A stretch of DNA of 64,000 nucleotides from positions 310,001 through 374,000 of the forward strand of contig JAMPIV010011354.1 of assembly GCA_024509875.1 (NCBI GenBank), read 5' to 3'. The position numbers and the translations under genes were made by a program. The notes under the pieces were generated by a model that did no database searches, was not told where the DNA came from, and was given only the letters and a program-made list of their open reading frames with translations. Below, one piece after another: positions 46,059 to 57,663 of this stretch (positions are counted from its first letter, which is position 1; every line of letters starts with the position of its first letter). The DNA is from Oreohelix idahoensis (lineage: Eukaryota; Mollusca; Gastropoda; Stylommatophora; Oreohelicidae).

Positions 46059-47136
46059 TGTTGCGTGATAAATTCTCGCAACATCATTTTATTACAATAT
46101 CTATTTTATAACGCAAGGGCAACAACTGCTTGAAATTTATAGTCACTTTTCTCGGTAAGCATTTGTCTTCTCGCGTTGGTATCGAATGCAGTTAAGTTTG
46201 AGCTGTGGTCATTTTGCGCTGGACTGCGCATGACTTGTCTTGCTTCTTGGTCGATCGGTTTCCGCCCACCACTAGTGGAGTGAGCGATTTGGAATGGCGA
46301 AAGAGATGCCTCGTTGAAGAGGGGATCTCCGCTTTTTTTGTTCTGTCAGGGATGTGTAGTCCTCTTATGGATATTTCGTTTATTCGAGATAATACCTCTA
46401 GTGTTTCCCACATGTCGGGAGGCGTGATATTTCTGTGTATTTCATGAAAGCAAGGTAAATTGACTTTTTCATTAACTCTATCGATTTTGGGTCGTGAGCG
46501 ATTTCGATTCATAGCCTGTCTTCGAAAGTCGTCGTCACGAGATGTTTTTTCCCAGCTCACATGTCGCTGCATTGTACTGCATCGGTTGATGCATGTACCA
46601 AGGACCATTACTTGCTACTTTGTTAAATGAACTAGGTTTGGAAAACCTTTATTATCTAGAGGATATTTTTGAGGACATTATTTATACTTCGGCAGACGTG
46701 TCTGTCTTGCTGAAGTCAAACTAAGGAGAGTGAACTGATCTCATACATCTGGTTATCTCCTGGCTGTTATAGAAAAGGATGGAGTTTTTCACCTGACTAC
46801 ATTTACAGCACTATGAAATATAACATGCATCTGACTCATCATTGTAATGCTGTCTACCGTCTATTGCTGTATTGAATGTTGCTGTGATAATGACTGTTTG
46901 ATGTGCCTACATATTCGCGTAACCATTTTGTCACTGTGGCGTCCACAATAAATAATGAAGAAAAACGTCAACGGCTGTTTCAAGAATCATTGACTTTATA
47001 CGTCGTGAGTTTACTGACGTCCTATGTGGATTGCCCTGTTATTTTTGTATGAACATTGTTTTGACTGAACACATCTGCACACTACACAAAACCAGACATG
47101 CGGATACCATCCATCATCATATGGCATCACGCATCA
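46059..47136 (+). repeat. 5' LTR of element B
   Basis: 1,078 bp. Shares with the B 3' LTR, but not with either A LTR, the variants GCTGCATTGTACTGC and TTGATGCATGTACC plus a longer T run in GATGTTTTTTCCC. This confirms the pairing of the LTRs. Confidence 0.95.
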
Positions 47137-48569
47137 TTTGGTGGCCATAAGCTGGTTTGATTCTGGTACCAGCAAACACGGGGTCCCTTACCCACTTCAT
47201 TTTCAACAAGAATTCATCAGCATCCTTCAAGAAATTAACATTCTTCAATACAGTCAACATCTTCAAAATTTTCAAAGTACTCGGCGTTGCCCGGTAAAAG
47301 TCAAAATTTCAACTTTTTGACGGAAACAAGAATTTGACAGTACCCGGCGTTGTTACATGTTGCCGGATAACTCGGACTGCTGTTATCTTTTACGCAAGTC
47401 AAGCAAGTTGCTGCTGTCAAGGTTCCAGTGCTGTCGTTTTTGTGAAGGTCAAGTGCCGGTTGAAACGGGTTGTTTTCTGAAGAAGGCCAAGTACCGATTT
47501 CCATCAACTTACTTTTGGATTAGAAGGTCAAGTGCCGAAACAACTCAACACACAGTATTTCAGAAGCTCTTGTACCATCGTGTTAGCAGTGGAAGCAGTT
47601 CAGATGTGCCATCATCGTTGGAGCTTCGCTCTTTAGGACGTTGATTGACATCCGTTTTTTCTGCTGTTCTACGATTGGAAGCCTATAAGTTAAGTGGCCT
47701 GTTTGTATGTAAACTGTGCCCTTATACTTCTGCTGAGTCTTCTGTGTATCATCTCATTCTATATGTTATATGTTTATATGTTATTTGTATATTTATATGT
47801 TTATATTTCAGCGGGTTCTCGGTTGGGTGGTGTCTCCGTTAGATTATGCCACGTCATAGAGGTCGTCTATTGTGAGCGTTTTCTGTAGGGTTTGCAAATT
47901 TCCGATACTGGAATTTGCTAAGCGACTTCTGTTGCTATTTATGTTAGCTGTGATGACATGTTTTAATATTGTTTTCGTTATTATTTCGCATTCTTTAGTT
48001 TTGTTTTGATTTGTTTGTATTTGTTAGCCTACTCTTGTCTATAATTTAGTTTCATACAACATTTTTGTTTATACACTGTGGTGTCATGTATTTTGTTTAA
48101 TTCTATCGCAGATATCGTCACATTTTTTGTGATATTTCATTAATTTCTGCTTTATTTTTAGTTGATTTCTGCGAAAGTTTTTGTATTGTTGCTGATCTTT
48201 GTTATTGTTTACATTGTTATTGTTTACATTGTTTGTATTGTTTACATTTTCAATGTTTACATTCTGCATGTGTTTACATAGTCATTGTTTACAGTTATAG
48301 TAATTAGTTAATGGGCTATGCTAATGCACTGTTACTACTACACTGATGATAAATGAATGATGAATAGTGTCGTGCACTATTGAATGAGAAGTGCACTTAT
48401 GATCAAGAATTGAGTGCTGATATTTCATATACAAGTTCTTTGATTGGAGACTTGTTTCCCACAGAGACTGGGATAATATAAGGTGATGTGAATATACAAG
48501 TGCTTAATTAAGACTTGTTACACTTAGGTTTGAAATAAATTAGTTAATTATTTCAGGTTTTGGACTCAT
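47137..48569 (+). other. PBS and 5' leader of element B
   Basis: PBS TGGTGGCCATAAGCTGG at 47139-47155, then a 1.4-kb leader nearly identical to that of A. It has the same triple AAGGYCAAGTRCCG blocks, the possible acceptor TTTATATTTCAG, and the TTGTTTACATT repeats. Confidence 0.65.
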
Positions 48570-51500
48570 ATGTTAGACAACATGTCTACATTTGAGCACT
48601 TTATTGAGCAGGGTAAATTGCTTGGGAAGACTGGTGATAAGTTAGAAGAATTTGCAACTGCTCGATATGATAAAGCAATGGAAGCTGAACAAAAGAAACT
48701 GCAGATGGAAGCTGAACAAAAGAAACTGCAGATGCAGGTGGATGAAAAGAGATTCCAAATGGAAATGGAAAAACAAAAAAGGGAATCAGAAGCTGAGGAA
48801 AGAAAACTCCAGCTAGAAGCTGAGAATAAAAGACTTGAAAAAGAGGCTGAAAATAAAAGACTTGAAAAAGAAGCTGAAAATGAAAGACTTCAAAAAGAGG
48901 CTCAGGCTGAGGAAAGAAGATTACAGAGAGAGTCTGATGAGAGGAAAGAGAAAGCAAAAATGGAACATGAAGAAAAGGTCTTAGCTTTAGAGTTGGAAAA
49001 ATTGAAATTGACGAGCATGAGTAATGGTAATGATTCAAACAAGGGTTCATCTTCTGGTAAGGCTAATAATGATACTTTTAAGATTAAGTTACCAACATTT
49101 AGTCCTTCCAGTGATGACATAATGTTCTATCTGGACAGATTTGAACAAGCATGTACAGCTCATAACATAGACAAAGCAAAATATGTTTATCAGTTATCAG
49201 GGATACTGACAGGTAAAGCTCTAAGTATATTAAATATGGTGGATGAACCTGACAAGAACAATTATGAGGTTGTCAGGGCCGCTTTGTTAAAGAAATATCA
49301 GCTTAACGAAGACGGCTATCGTCTACAATTTAAAAACATGTTACCTGAAAATGGAGTTGAATTCTCCGAGTTTATTGCAAGAATACGCATTACTTTCTCA
49401 CGATGGGTTGAACTATCTAAGACGGAAAAAACTTATGAAGGACTTATGGACTTAATACTTAGAGACAAAGTCATGTCGTCTGTCAATGAGTCTTTCCTTG
49501 CTTTCCTTCATGAACGTAAACCTAAAACAATAAAAGAAATGGAAGATTTCTGTTGCCAATACGTAACTGCGCACCCACACATAACCATGGGTAACTCTAA
49601 GGTGAAAGAAGGTTTACCAGTTGCTTCGGCAGCTCCGTATGGTCAAAACTTTGCTCGTAGATTCCAACAAAATTTTGATAGAAAGAGTAGCGGTAATTTC
49701 TGTCAAAATCATGGAAATCAATTTCATGGTGATTCTTCTTCGAAGAATTGGAGACAACCTGATAGTACTCGTTACTATCACCCTAATAATTATAAGCATT
49801 TCAAAAGAGGATATGGTAATAGAGGTTATTCCTGCCGAAGACCTCAGAACCAAACAAATAGATGTTCGCATCAATGTGAACATGATAGTAATCGTGGAAA
49901 CTGGAATTCGAACCAGGATAACAATTACAATAGAGACAATAATAACTGCAGAGATAATAATAACTCTGATAACTTCAGAGGTAATAATAGTCGGGGTAGA
50001 TCTCAACACAAAAAAAAGAGATATCAGCAGGCTAATGCTGTACAACAGGAAACTGAGGGAGCCTGTAATCATGTTGTTGATAGTAAAAACTTTGACGCTG
50101 TCACTGGTTCTGCTTTTGACTTTGAGAGAGCAAACAAATGCCCCCAATGCAGTACTTTATTCGAACCGGGTACCATAACTACTTTGAGTTGTGGTCACCC
50201 ACTTCCCGCTCTTCCTGCTGCTGTTGCGCATGACGGGAGGGGTTCTTTAATTCTACATAAGGGTCTTGTTAATGATACTCCGGTCTCACTACTTTTCGAT
50301 TCCGGATGCACCACTATTGGTGTTAGACAATCGCTTGTAGATCCATCTTGTGCTACAGGAAGGGTTATTAAATGTGTCACATTTGGCGGCACTCTAGAAA
50401 AATATCCTACTGCTGTAATTCGCATTGCCACTCCTTTCTTTACTGGAGATGTGCATGCTTGTCTCTTACCTAATCCTATTGCGGACCTTATTATTGGTCG
50501 TATTCACGGAGTTAGGGAGTGTACCCCACAGCAGATTGCTGCTTGGGAAGATAATAACATGCAAGCTACAAATGCAGTAGTTACAAGAGCACAAGCTCTA
50601 CAAACACCCGAAACTTCACTGAATAGTGATAATGAAGTTGATAGCCAAGATAGTCACTTAGTAATCACTCGTGACTCTTTCATAAAATTGCAAGAAGAAG
50701 ATCCTTCTTTAAAAAAATTCTTCGTTCTTGCGAAGAAAGGTGATCCGAATCAGGATACAAATAGAAAATCTTGGATTGCAATGAGAAACGGCGTACTTGT
50801 ACGTATGGTACAAGATTCGACTACGTCGGCACATTCGCAAATTCTTGTTCCCAAGAGCATGAGAGTCCAAATATTACAACATGCTCATGACTCGCAATGT
50901 GCTGGACATATGGGTTTTGCCCGTACGAAGTCGAGAGTCCTTGCGGCTTTCTTTTGGCCTTTTGTCAATAAGGACATTCGTATTTACTGCCGATCATGCA
51001 AGGTATGTCAGGAGGTCAAATCTAGAGGACCACGACATGCTGCGCCTATCCAGGCTGCTGACATTCCTATTCGGCCGTTTCAGAAAATGGCCATAGATAT
51101 TATTGGCCCTTTTAAGGTCAAGTCGGCCAGAGGACATCAGTTTATCCTTACATGTGTCGATATGTGCACACGTTGGCCAGAGGCTATTCCTCTTAAGAGC
51201 ATATCTACTACAGATATCGCAGATGCTCTTTGGTTGATATTTTCTCGCTTGGGGTTCCCCAGAGAAATATTGTCAGACCATGGCACTCAACTCATATCTG
51301 ACACTATGTCACAGGTAATGTCTACCTTACATATTGAACGATCTCTCAGTAGTATCTACCATCCTATGTCTAATGGGTTAGTTGAGCGTCTGAATAGAAC
51401 GCTCAAGACTTTGCTTGGTAAGATAACTGAAGATCATCCTCAAGATTGGGACAGGGTTTTACCCGCGGCTCTCTTTGCCTATAGAGAAGTCCCTAATGAA

Positions 51501-53480
51501 CACACAGGATTTTCTCCCTTCGAACTTGTCTTTGGCGCGCGTCCACGCGGCCCTATGTCTTTATTACACGATCTCATCACTGCCGATGATATTAGCGATG
51601 AAACTCAATCCTCATATGAGTATGTCATTGCTCTTAGACAAAAGATCATTGAGGCATGTAAGCTAGCAACTGCTTCATCAGAAATTGCTAAAGAGAAGGC
51701 AAGGCAGTTTGCTAACAAGAATAGATGTCTACGACAACTTTGTCCAGGTGACAAAGCATTCGTCCTACTCCCCAGTAGGGAAAATAGACTTCTTATTGCA
51801 TGGAAAGGTCCGTATGCAATAGTCTCTCGGATTTCCGATGTTGACTATGTGGTCGATATTGATGGAAAGCATAAAACTTTCCACATAAACATGCTTTCGG
51901 AATTTCACGAACGTCCGGACTATTTGCTGCCTATTTTCCAGGCAACGGATGATGCTCCTGCACCTCACGGTCATTATTCATCCCTGTCTGTCATTCAGGA
52001 TGAGGAAGCTACCTTCTCTGATGTCAACCTTCCCCTTCCAGTGGTTCCATTACATTCCACGGAATCTTGGAAAAACGTTTCTGTTTCTCCTAATCTTTCT
52101 GGTGACGAACATCGACAAGTCTCGTCGATGTTACAAACATTTCAGGATGTTCTCACTGACATTCCTGGACACACAGATGTCATAGAACATGACATAATTC
52201 TTACCGACAATAATCCAATTAGGGTTAGGCCGTATCCTATTCCTATACACTTTCAGTCGCAAGTGGAAAAGGAATTGGATGAAATGATTCAATTAAATAT
52301 AATTGAACCATCGACTTCACCATATTCTTCTTCCATGGTTATTGTCCGGAAGAAGGATAAGAACATACGAATTTGCGTTGATTATCGCAAATTGAATCAG
52401 GTCACAAAGTTCGACGCTGAACCGATGCCTTTGTTAGAAGATCTACTGATTAGACTTTCTAATTCTAGATTCTTCACTAAACTTGACTTGTCTAAAGGTT
52501 ATTGGCAAGTGCCTTTAGCAGAGCATGCCAAACCTCTTACTGCTTTTTCTACACCTAGGGGTCTATTTCAATGGAATGTTATGCCTTTTGGTCTCATGAA
52601 CGCCCCTGCCACTTTCGTTCGCATGATGCGTCGAATTCTGTCACATCGTTCGGATGTCATCGCATACTTAGATGACATCTGTCTCTTCAGTGATACCTGG
52701 GAAGATCACTATTTAGGGTTATATGACTTACTGTCCACTCTACGTGAGAATAATTTGACAGCAAAACCTTCTAAAGCTTTTGTTGGTTTTGGTGAAATCT
52801 CTTTCCTGGGTCATCGTGTTGGTCATGGTCTCTTGAAGACAGAAGACCACAATACTTCCAAAATACTGAACATCTCTGTTCCTAAAACGAAGAAACAAGT
52901 TAGGAGTCTCTTAGGTTTAATTCAATTTTATGGGAGATTTATTCCAAATTTATCTTCGATCATGGCACCTCTCTCAACATTGTTGAAGAAAGGTTCGCCT
53001 AATCTGGTCCGTTGGTCTGAAGAATGCCAATCTTCACTAGACCAAATCAAGAATATATTTTCTTCTCCTCCCATCTTAAGATTACCTACTCTTGATAGGA
53101 CTTTTGTTCTTCGGAGTGATGCTTCATCCACTGGGATTGGAGCAGCACTGATGCAAGAATATGCAAATACTCTGCATCCTGTTATGTACATTTCTAGAAA
53201 ACTAAATGCGGCAGAGAGGAACTACTCGGTTTTAGACCGTGAGTTGTTAGCGATGGTTTGGTCAATTCTAAAGCTACAAAGATTCCTCCTGGGCGCACAT
53301 TTCATTCTAGAGACTGATCAGAAAGCTCTTACAGCTATTCAGACTAAGAATTTGAAGAGTTCGAGATCCACTCGATATGCTATAGCTCTTCAACCTTTTC
53401 ACTTCACGGTACGAGCTATCCGTGGTGCGGATAATGTGATGGCTGACATTTTGTCTAGATGCCCACATGACTCCAACTAA
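48570..53480 (+). CDS. Gag-protease-integrase-RT-RNase H polyprotein of element B
   Basis: 1,636 codons, the best-preserved copy. The domains are those described for A, shifted by 18 residues after Gag: coiled coil, capsid-like region, Asn/Arg-rich tract, CPQC-x13-CGH cluster, DSG protease, HHCC and D,D35E integrase with GPY module, RT with YLDD, RNase H. The coiled coil is in one continuous frame (EKRFQMEMEKQKRES...), with fewer 9-residue units than A. The N-terminus has M-L-D-N-M; the second Met is the one conserved in C. Compared with A, the protease-to-RNase H part is nearly unchanged at the protein level. Confidence 0.95.
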   Translation: MLDNMSTFEHFIEQGKLLGKTGDKLEEFATARYDKAMEAEQKKLQMEAEQKKLQMQVDEKRFQMEMEKQKRESEAEERKLQLEAENKRLEKEAENKRLEKEAENERLQKEAQAEERRLQRESDERKEKAKMEHEEKVLALELEKLKLTSMSNGNDSNKGSSSGKANNDTFKIKLPTFSPSSDDIMFYLDRFEQACTAHNIDKAKYVYQLSGILTGKALSILNMVDEPDKNNYEVVRAALLKKYQLNEDGYRLQFKNMLPENGVEFSEFIARIRITFSRWVELSKTEKTYEGLMDLILRDKVMSSVNESFLAFLHERKPKTIKEMEDFCCQYVTAHPHITMGNSKVKEGLPVASAAPYGQNFARRFQQNFDRKSSGNFCQNHGNQFHGDSSSKNWRQPDSTRYYHPNNYKHFKRGYGNRGYSCRRPQNQTNRCSHQCEHDSNRGNWNSNQDNNYNRDNNNCRDNNNSDNFRGNNSRGRSQHKKKRYQQANAVQQETEGACNHVVDSKNFDAVTGSAFDFERANKCPQCSTLFEPGTITTLSCGHPLPALPAAVAHDGRGSLILHKGLVNDTPVSLLFDSGCTTIGVRQSLVDPSCATGRVIKCVTFGGTLEKYPTAVIRIATPFFTGDVHACLLPNPIADLIIGRIHGVRECTPQQIAAWEDNNMQATNAVVTRAQALQTPETSLNSDNEVDSQDSHLVITRDSFIKLQEEDPSLKKFFVLAKKGDPNQDTNRKSWIAMRNGVLVRMVQDSTTSAHSQILVPKSMRVQILQHAHDSQCAGHMGFARTKSRVLAAFFWPFVNKDIRIYCRSCKVCQEVKSRGPRHAAPIQAADIPIRPFQKMAIDIIGPFKVKSARGHQFILTCVDMCTRWPEAIPLKSISTTDIADALWLIFSRLGFPREILSDHGTQLISDTMSQVMSTLHIERSLSSIYHPMSNGLVERLNRTLKTLLGKITEDHPQDWDRVLPAALFAYREVPNEHTGFSPFELVFGARPRGPMSLLHDLITADDISDETQSSYEYVIALRQKIIEACKLATASSEIAKEKARQFANKNRCLRQLCPGDKAFVLLPSRENRLLIAWKGPYAIVSRISDVDYVVDIDGKHKTFHINMLSEFHERPDYLLPIFQATDDAPAPHGHYSSLSVIQDEEATFSDVNLPLPVVPLHSTESWKNVSVSPNLSGDEHRQVSSMLQTFQDVLTDIPGHTDVIEHDIILTDNNPIRVRPYPIPIHFQSQVEKELDEMIQLNIIEPSTSPYSSSMVIVRKKDKNIRICVDYRKLNQVTKFDAEPMPLLEDLLIRLSNSRFFTKLDLSKGYWQVPLAEHAKPLTAFSTPRGLFQWNVMPFGLMNAPATFVRMMRRILSHRSDVIAYLDDICLFSDTWEDHYLGLYDLLSTLRENNLTAKPSKAFVGFGEISFLGHRVGHGLLKTEDHNTSKILNISVPKTKKQVRSLLGLIQFYGRFIPNLSSIMAPLSTLLKKGSPNLVRWSEECQSSLDQIKNIFSSPPILRLPTLDRTFVLRSDASSTGIGAALMQEYANTLHPVMYISRKLNAAERNYSVLDRELLAMVWSILKLQRFLLGAHFILETDQKALTAIQTKNLKSSRSTRYAIALQPFHFTVRAIRGADNVMADILSRCPHDSN

Positions 53481-54246
53481 TACTTCTGTCCTATATTTCC
53501 ATATATTACAGAGTCATAACACACCTATATTTCTACAATAGATTAGCACATCTGTACTTACTTTATATGTACACACTATCGTGCTTTGTTGTCATCTTCT
53601 TCTGTTCGTTTTTTAAGATGATAGAGGAGGACTGAGTAGTTAATATAAGGGCCGTTAGTTTACTAAACAGCCACAATTATTAATAATGTATTGTACCTTA
53701 TGAAGCATATTAGTTATTAATTAGCATTATATTGCTTGTACTTTCTCAGAATGTCATTGTTGAGCTGAGGACTTACCTTACTAGTATCAAGCATGACGAG
53801 TTCTAGATTGTGTACTTACCCTCGGAATACCAGAGCATATGTCCTGGATCGTCATGTAGTTTAACTTTACTATGTACTTATGTCATTACATGTCAAAGAA
53901 TGTACTATTTAAATTTTCCTATCAGATTTGTACATCCATTTTTAAAGACAATATTAGAGTATGCTGTTTAATGATGATTATAGTAACTTGCATACGTATA
54001 TTGTGTTTACATGCTAACGTGATGTGTGTTGGTGACACCTCCCCGATGTGAATATTTTTTGAGACATATTTATTTTTCTGTTGAGGTATATCCTCAACAG
54101 ACACTCTATAATTAGCCTATTGTTTGGCAATTTAGTTAATTATCAGCGCATAATTCGTGCGTTTTGAGCCGCTTATCGCATGCTCTTTGATATTGAAAAA
54201 AAAAAATATGTTCCACATTTTTTTTTATCGGGAGGAGGTGGTGATA
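53481..54246 (+). other. 3' untranslated region and polypurine tract of element B
   Basis: About 750 bp without an envelope-like frame. It ends in a T/A-rich section and the purine tract CGGGAGGAGGTG at 54229-54240. Confidence 0.75.
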
Positions 54247-55326
54247 TGTTGCGTGATAAATTCTCGCAACATCGTTTTATTTCAATATCTATTTTATAAC
54301 GCAAGGGCAACAACTGCTTGAAATTTATAGTCACTTTTCTCGGTAAGCATTTGTCTTCTCGCGTTGGTATCGAATGCAGTTAAGTTTGAGCTGTGGTCAT
54401 TTTGCGCTGGACTGCGCATGACTTGTCTTGCTTCTTGGTCGATCGGTTTCCGCCCACCACTAGTGGAGTGAGCGATTTGGAATGGCGAAAGAGATGCCTC
54501 GTTGAAGAGGGGATCTCCGCTTTTTTTTGTTCTGTCAGGGATGTGTAGTCCTCTTATGGATATTTCGTTTATTCGAGATAATACCTCTAGCGTTTCCCCA
54601 CATGTCGGGAGGCGTGATATTTCTCTGTATTTCATGAAAGCAAGGTAAATTGACTTTTTCATTAACTCTATCGATTTTGGGTCGTGAGCGATTTCGATTC
54701 ATAGCCTGTCTTCGAAAGTCGTCGTCACGAGATGTTTTTTCCCAGCTCACATGTCGCTGCATTGTACTGCATCGGTTGATGCATGTACCAAGGACCATTA
54801 CTTGCTACTTTGTTAAATGAACTAGGTTTGGAAAACCTTTATTATCTAGAGGATATTTTTGAGGACATTATTTATACTTCGGCAGACGTGTCTGTCTTGC
54901 TGAAGTCAAACTAAGGAGAGTGAACTGATCTCATACATCTGGTTATCTCCTGGCTGTTATAGAAAAGGATGGAGTTTTCCACCTGACTACATTTACAGCA
55001 CTTTGAAATATAACATGCATCTGACTCATCATTGTAATGCTGTCTACCGTCTATTGCTGTATTGAATGTTGCTGTGATAATGACTGTTTGATGTGCCTAC
55101 ATATTCGCGTAACCATTTTGTCACTGTGGCGTCCACAATAAATAATGAAGAAAAACGTCAACGGCTGTTTCAAGAATCATTGACTTTATACGTCGTGAGT
55201 TTACTGACGTCCTATGTGGATTGCCCTGTTATTTTTGTATGAACATTGTTTTGACTGAACACATCTGCACACTACACAAAACCAGACATGCGGATACCAT
55301 CCATCATCATATGGCATCACGCATCA
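54247..55326 (+). repeat. 3' LTR of element B
   Basis: 1,080 bp. By eye it differs from 46059-47136 at roughly eight positions (for example CTAGCGTTTCCCC, TTCTCTGTATTT, GTTTTCCACC and CACTTTGAAAT). Followed by GTAAT. Confidence 0.95.
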
Positions 55327-55331
55327 GTAAT

Positions 55332-55629
55332 ATATTTCCCAGCAGATATCAGATATCGGGAAAGGAAATGGAGGAAACATTAATCTTAACTACGCCCCTG
55401 AGTGGCGGACACAACGTGGGTGATCCAGGAAAATTCGAGACTAATGAGAAAATAGCACAGGCAAAAGCAGGGTTCCATAAAATTAAAAAAAAAAAGTATT
55501 TTATGCAAGAAATCTTTAACAATAGGAGAAAGAAAGAGAGTTCTTTACTGTTTTATAGAGCAAATCATAACACACTGAAGTGAGTCATGGACAAGTAATT
55601 AATAAGAAGGAAAAGCCCTGGGGACTCCA
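55332..55629. other. Non-coding spacer
   Basis: Right flank of element B. No gene recognised. Confidence 0.4.
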
Positions 55630-56250
55630 GAGATGTGGTTTTATACAACTTACTTACTTAGTCGTTCCTCTTCTACCGTCAGGTGTAGAGGTTTGGAAGA
55701 GAGAGCGCCATACTATTCTATCGGCTATCTTCCTCCTGGCCTGGATCCATTCTAGTCCTCGGTCCTACAGAGATTGTCTAATGTTGTCCTCCCAGCGGAC
55801 TCTGGGTCGTCCAGGAGGTCTGGATCCCTGGCTCTTAGCCTCCTATACCTGTCTTGGCAGCCGATCTTCTCCAATTCTGCAGACATAGCCAAATCATCTT
55901 AGTTGGGACTGTTCTACTTGGGTTTGCAGCGTTGGGTTTATAGGCCTTGATGTATCGTCTGGTTGTGGGCCATGTCTCTTCTTGTTACTTCAACCACCTT
56001 CCTCAGATACCTCTGTCTCAGGTTTGGATCTGGCTTTTTGTGGGTTGTAGTCATTGCTCATGACTCGCATCCATATGTGAAGACTGGGACATAGGTGGTG
56101 CGGTATACAGCCATCTTCGTTTTCTTGCCAACTTCTCTTTTGCTGAGAAATCCTCGATTTATGGCCTGGAAAAGTCTCCCAGCTTCTCCTCTTAGGGTAC
56201 TCAAATCTTGTATAAAAGTTCTTCTATTAGTTTTATACAACAATGGTTAG
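55630..56250 (-). pseudogene. LINE family L5 RT C-terminal fragment (minus)
   Basis: The minus strand codes NRRTFIQDLSTLRGEAGRLF, then MAVYRTTYVPVFTYGCESWAM with a frameshift, then a CLRRILR-type tail. Homologous along about 500 bp to 62530-63111 on the same strand. Confidence 0.8.
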
Positions 56251-56399
56251 AATGCCGTGAGCTGCTAAAAAAAAGTCATGAGGATGTCCTTACATTAGTC
56301 AGTTCCCACAGGAAGCTCATTAGTCACATTAGAAGAAAGTAAGCCATGTTCTATGTGCATGTTATGTGAAGAATAAAGTTAGCTTATAATGTGGTTATA

Positions 56400-56755
56400 A
56401 AACGTTCATAACTGGATGCTTGCGTAAAACAGAAGGGGTGAAATGGTATGACAAGATCACCAATGTGGAACTGATGACAAGAACTTGCACAAGTGCCAGT
56501 GGAACAAGAGATGAGAAAAAGACGCTAGATAGAACACACATTGAGAAAAACCGGTTGATAACATTACATTACAAGACAGTCCTAGTTCTGGAGTTCCCCG
56601 GGGAAAGAGAGGCAGAGGTAGACCAAAAAACACAAAAGTAAAAATGATGAGAAAGATGTGGAAAGAACTTGAGCTAATGTCACGTGACAGGAAGACTTGG
56701 CATGTGTTTGTTGAAGGCTTATGTTTCTTGTGGAGCTAAAGGGTGTTGATTTATT
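56400..56755 (+). pseudogene. LINE family L3 3' end
   Basis: CTGGATGCTTGCGTAAAACA, GGTATGACAAGATCACCAAT and CACGTGACAGGAAGACTTGG match 31870-32000 and 28740-28790. Frame broken. Confidence 0.75.
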
Positions 56756-56864
56756 GACAAGAACAAATGACGGAAAACGAGACAGAGAAATAAGGTACTG
56801 GACAGTCTGATATCACGGCTTGGAACACAATTGATAAACAGTCCTGGAGACAGGCAGCTAAGAA
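56756..56864. other. Spacer
   Basis: Nothing recognised. Confidence 0.3.
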
Positions 56865-57055
56865 GTCAAATAAAAGCTACCAAGTGAAACTTCCCCTTAT
56901 ATAATTCCCCATTAACATCATATGATGATGATCAATTTTTGTTAAAAAATATTCAATTTGTAGTAACTGTTAAAACCTAAGTGATTATTAAATTTGTTAT
57001 TTATATCTATCCAAGTTTAAAGTTGATTTAATCATTTTGAATAATCATTTTAATC
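56865..57055 (+). repeat. Dispersed repeat family E, copy 2
   Basis: Close match to 33136-33335 in the same orientation. Confidence 0.8.
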
Positions 57056-57097
57056 TCAGATTAAACCAAGAAGGGCCTCTAGGCTTTTTGGTGGGCC

Positions 57098-57262
57098 CCC
57101 CCCCCCCGTTTCACCTAATAGGCATTAACTTTAATATTGTTTTTTCAAACCCCTTAACATGGGGATGGTATATACTAGTATTATTAATAGACTGGTATGT
57201 TGGTTTGTTACCATGGTGATGGTATATACTGGTATTATTAATAGACTGGTATGTTGGTTTGT
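57098..57262 (+). repeat. Poly(C) run and 55-bp direct duplication
   Basis: A C run at about 57098-57107, then two copies of ATGGTATATACTxGTATTAT and following AATAGACTGGTATGTTGGTT (57159-57262). Confidence 0.75.
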
Positions 57263-57574
57263 TAACATTGCTTACCTCTTTTATTATTAATTATTTTTCA
57301 TTTATATTTATTAGTATTATTTTTATTATTAGTAAGTAAAGCACAATAAACACATTTTATTGAAAAATCTGTGCATTTTTTAATTTTTTAAACTTATGCA
57401 TGGGCCCTCAAGAGCCCCGGGCCCCTCGGCTTCAGCCAATATTATCCTAATGGACGATACGCCCCTGGAGACAGGGAGTTATGAGGAGATACGATCAATC
57501 ACACCACCAGGTATGGGACATGAAGACGAAGAATGAGAAAACATAGAACTGAGTTAATGTGTAGATTGCACATT
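57263..57574. other. Non-coding stretch
   Basis: AT-rich, no gene. Confidence 0.4.
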
Positions 57575-57575
57575 A

Positions 57576-57618
<43 letters not shown>

Positions 57619-57663
57619 TCACACACACACACACGCACGCACGCACACACACACACACACACA
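57575..57663 (+). repeat. (TC)n-(AC)n compound microsatellite
   Basis: About 27 bp of CT followed by about 60 bp of CA with a few G and T interruptions. Confidence 0.95.

Larger units (their letters stand above)
46059..55326 (+). mobile_element. Element B: complete LTR retrotransposon, Gmr1-like domain order
   Basis: Same architecture and nearly the same sequence as A: LTR 46059-47136, leader, one frame 48570-53480, 3' untranslated region, PPT 54229-54240, LTR 54247-55326. The target duplication differs from that of A, so the two are independent insertions and not a segmental duplication. The frame is fully open, without the shifted stretch seen in A. Confidence 0.95.
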
